Positions 46,216-47,221 of a stretch of 47,221 nucleotides of DNA are shown here, one piece after another. The stretch covers positions 572,775 through 619,995 of the forward strand of contig NZ_JH165054.1 in assembly GCF_000227295.1 (NCBI RefSeq), in the 5' to 3' direction. The DNA comes from Cutibacterium avidum ATCC 25577. GTDB lineage: Bacteria; Actinomycetota; Actinomycetes; Propionibacteriales; Propionibacteriaceae. Numbering within the stretch: the stretch's first letter is position 1; each line of letters begins with the position of its first letter. Under the pieces are notes generated by a model. It ran no database searches. It saw nothing but the letters and a program-made list of their open reading frames with translations, and was not told the origin of the DNA. A program made the position numbers and the translations under genes.

Positions 46216-46681
46216 TCCCCTAGTGTAGCGACACGCCCATGTCGGTGCGAGGTGGCCGAGGAACCTGCCGCTGTCCACGGTCTGTCCAACATGCCTTCCA
46301 CGAGGCCTGACGATGCCTACCCACAAGTGTCAACCGTTACTTCAGAGTTGGCAGAAGGTCCTTAGACTCGCCATTCTGACGACGCCGCCTCCCGACACCC
46401 TTACTAATGCCAACGGTATCGCCCCTAGTCAATGCAGATTAGAAAACCTTCGGCAGTTCTCTCGAATCCTGAATAACATCTTTGAGATTCTCAGCCCTTC
46501 CTCGGCGTGTCGCGTTGACGTGGACATATAAGCCCCCCAACTGAGTGGACGAAACCGTTTTCGCCACCTTGAATGTCCTTGTCACGAGAGGCGTTCCTGA
46601 CTGGATCGGTGGACGGATCCGGGGAAGAGTCAGGAGCTCCTCGAATGGAGGCGGGTCCACACGCCGAAAGGAGTCAGTTCC
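46216..46681 (+). other. 466-base region without a convincing gene; possible long leader
   Basis: Between tRNA-Lys and the SH3-domain gene no frame has a start, ribosome site and plausible protein. Positions about 46420-46500 are richer in A and T than the surroundings. TATAAG (46527 area) could be a -10 box, which would give a leader of about 145 bases. The leader can form hairpins CGAAA-CCGT-TTTCG (46550-46563) and CCTGACT/AGTCAGG (46596-46602 with 46628-46634). The same CTGACT can also pair with AGTCAG at 46672-46677, which overlaps the ribosome site. Confidence 0.4.
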
Positions 46682-47221
46682 ATGGGTGTAGTGCGCCCAC
46701 TTCGGGCCGGGGTCGCGACTCTGGCCACCGCTGGTCTCGCCATCAGCGGCAGTCAGTTCTTCGCCCCCCAGGCACAAGCCTCCAAGACCGCGGTCATGGC
46801 CCGTGTGTCGGCTCGCACCGCCGTCAACATCAGGTCCCAGGCAGGCGTCCACGGAAGGATCCTGGGCGTGCTCGAGAGAGGCCAGCAGCTTAATCAAACC
46901 GGCACGCCCGTAAATGGGTGGGTCCCGGTCGCCTACCGCGGCCACACGGCTTACGTTGACCATCACTACCTGTCATCGGTCGCCTGGCGCCCTTCGACCT
47001 CGAACCCCTCCGCATCCAGCTCTCCGGTTGGGTTCGCCCAGGCGACGACGTACGTCAATGTCCGAGCAGGGCACTCCATGCAGACCACCAAGGTGGGGAT
47101 ACTCTCCCCCGGCGAGAAGGTCGGCCTCACCGGTCGGACCTCCCAGGGATTCAGCGAGGTCGTTTACAACGGCGTCCATCGCTGGGTGGCTTCCCGCTAC
47201 CTGAGCACCACCACCGTCAAG
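46682..47221 (+). CDS. secreted SH3-domain protein (partial, runs off the window)
   Basis: Only the first 180 codons are present. A signal peptide is clear: basic MGVVRPLRAG, hydrophobic VATLATAGLAIS, and a cleavage site near AQA-S at about residue 34. Two bacterial SH3 domains follow: about 42-98 (TAVNIRSQAGVHGRILGVL start, YVDHHYLSS end) and about 118-176 (TYVNVRAGHS start, RWVASRYLS end). Such domains anchor enzymes or proteins to peptidoglycan. The missing C-terminus could hold a hydrolase domain such as NlpC/P60. AAAGGAG lies about 8 bases before the ATG. Confidence 0.88.
   Translation, partial: MGVVRPLRAGVATLATAGLAISGSQFFAPQAQASKTAVMARVSARTAVNIRSQAGVHGRILGVLERGQQLNQTGTPVNGWVPVAYRGHTAYVDHHYLSSVAWRPSTSNPSASSSPVGFAQATTYVNVRAGHSMQTTKVGILSPGEKVGLTGRTSQGFSEVVYNGVHRWVASRYLSTTTVK

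Noticed and set aside
46313-46531. 72-codon frame between tRNA-Lys and the SH3 gene
   Set aside because: No ribosome site, no protein-like composition, and it crosses the AT-richer presumed promoter area.
46560-46681. Known riboswitch, in particular the c-di-AMP (ydaO-type) class
   Set aside because: The conserved blocks I recall for that class were not found. Only unspecific stems remain, so it is reported as an unnamed leader.

Overview
The window is about 47 kb of GC-rich actinobacterial chromosome. The gene set points to Propionibacteriaceae, most likely Cutibacterium: a full 14-gene NADH:menaquinone oxidoreductase operon, menaquinone genes, cobalamin synthesis, PTS-type dihydroxyacetone kinase and a DtxR-type iron box. 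Genus is inferred from recalled gene content; no database was consulted. Many genes overlap by 1-4 bases or start with GTG, and several look leaderless.

Layout. (1) 161-3550, plus strand: five tightly coupled genes. An 80-aa membrane-active peptide is followed by an ABC ATPase, an ABC permease, a 101-aa two-helix membrane protein and a small M50/S2P-type membrane protease. This looks like an uncharacterised peptide production and export locus. (2) 3571-23663, minus strand: read in transcription order, a geranylgeranyl-reductase-type flavoprotein, nuoA-N, a long-chain polyprenyl diphosphate synthase, cobF and a citramalyl/malyl-CoA-lyase-like protein. (3) 23864-31988: a degenerate isochorismate-synthase homologue, a two-gene ABC system, menG, a TM0106-type nuclease and a one-piece ABC exporter. 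(4) 32091-35243, minus strand: a consensus-like iron box, a 30-codon ORF, an ABC ATPase and a large FtsX-type permease, which form a probable iron-regulated unit. (5) 35251-45161: menA, an MFS exporter, dhaKLM, a dCMP-deaminase-like enzyme, a CDF metal transporter, two tandem L-2-hydroxyacid dehydrogenases and a patatin-like lipase. (6) 45231-47221: a NagD-type HAD phosphatase, tRNA-Lys(TTT), about 470 bases without a convincing ORF, and the first 180 codons of a secreted SH3-domain protein that runs off the window.

How the genes fit together. Menaquinone supply (polyprenyl synthase, menA, menG, quinone-tail reductase, isochorismate-synthase homologue) surrounds its main user, complex I. CobF and the acyl-CoA lyase suit B12-dependent propionate metabolism. 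DhaKLM, the two hydroxyacid dehydrogenases and the lipase suit glycerol, lipid and hydroxyacid use.

The best candidates for something undescribed are the peptide/ABC/M50 locus at the left end, the iron-box-controlled 30-residue peptide with its FtsX transporter, and the isochorismate-synthase homologue that has lost several catalytic residues.
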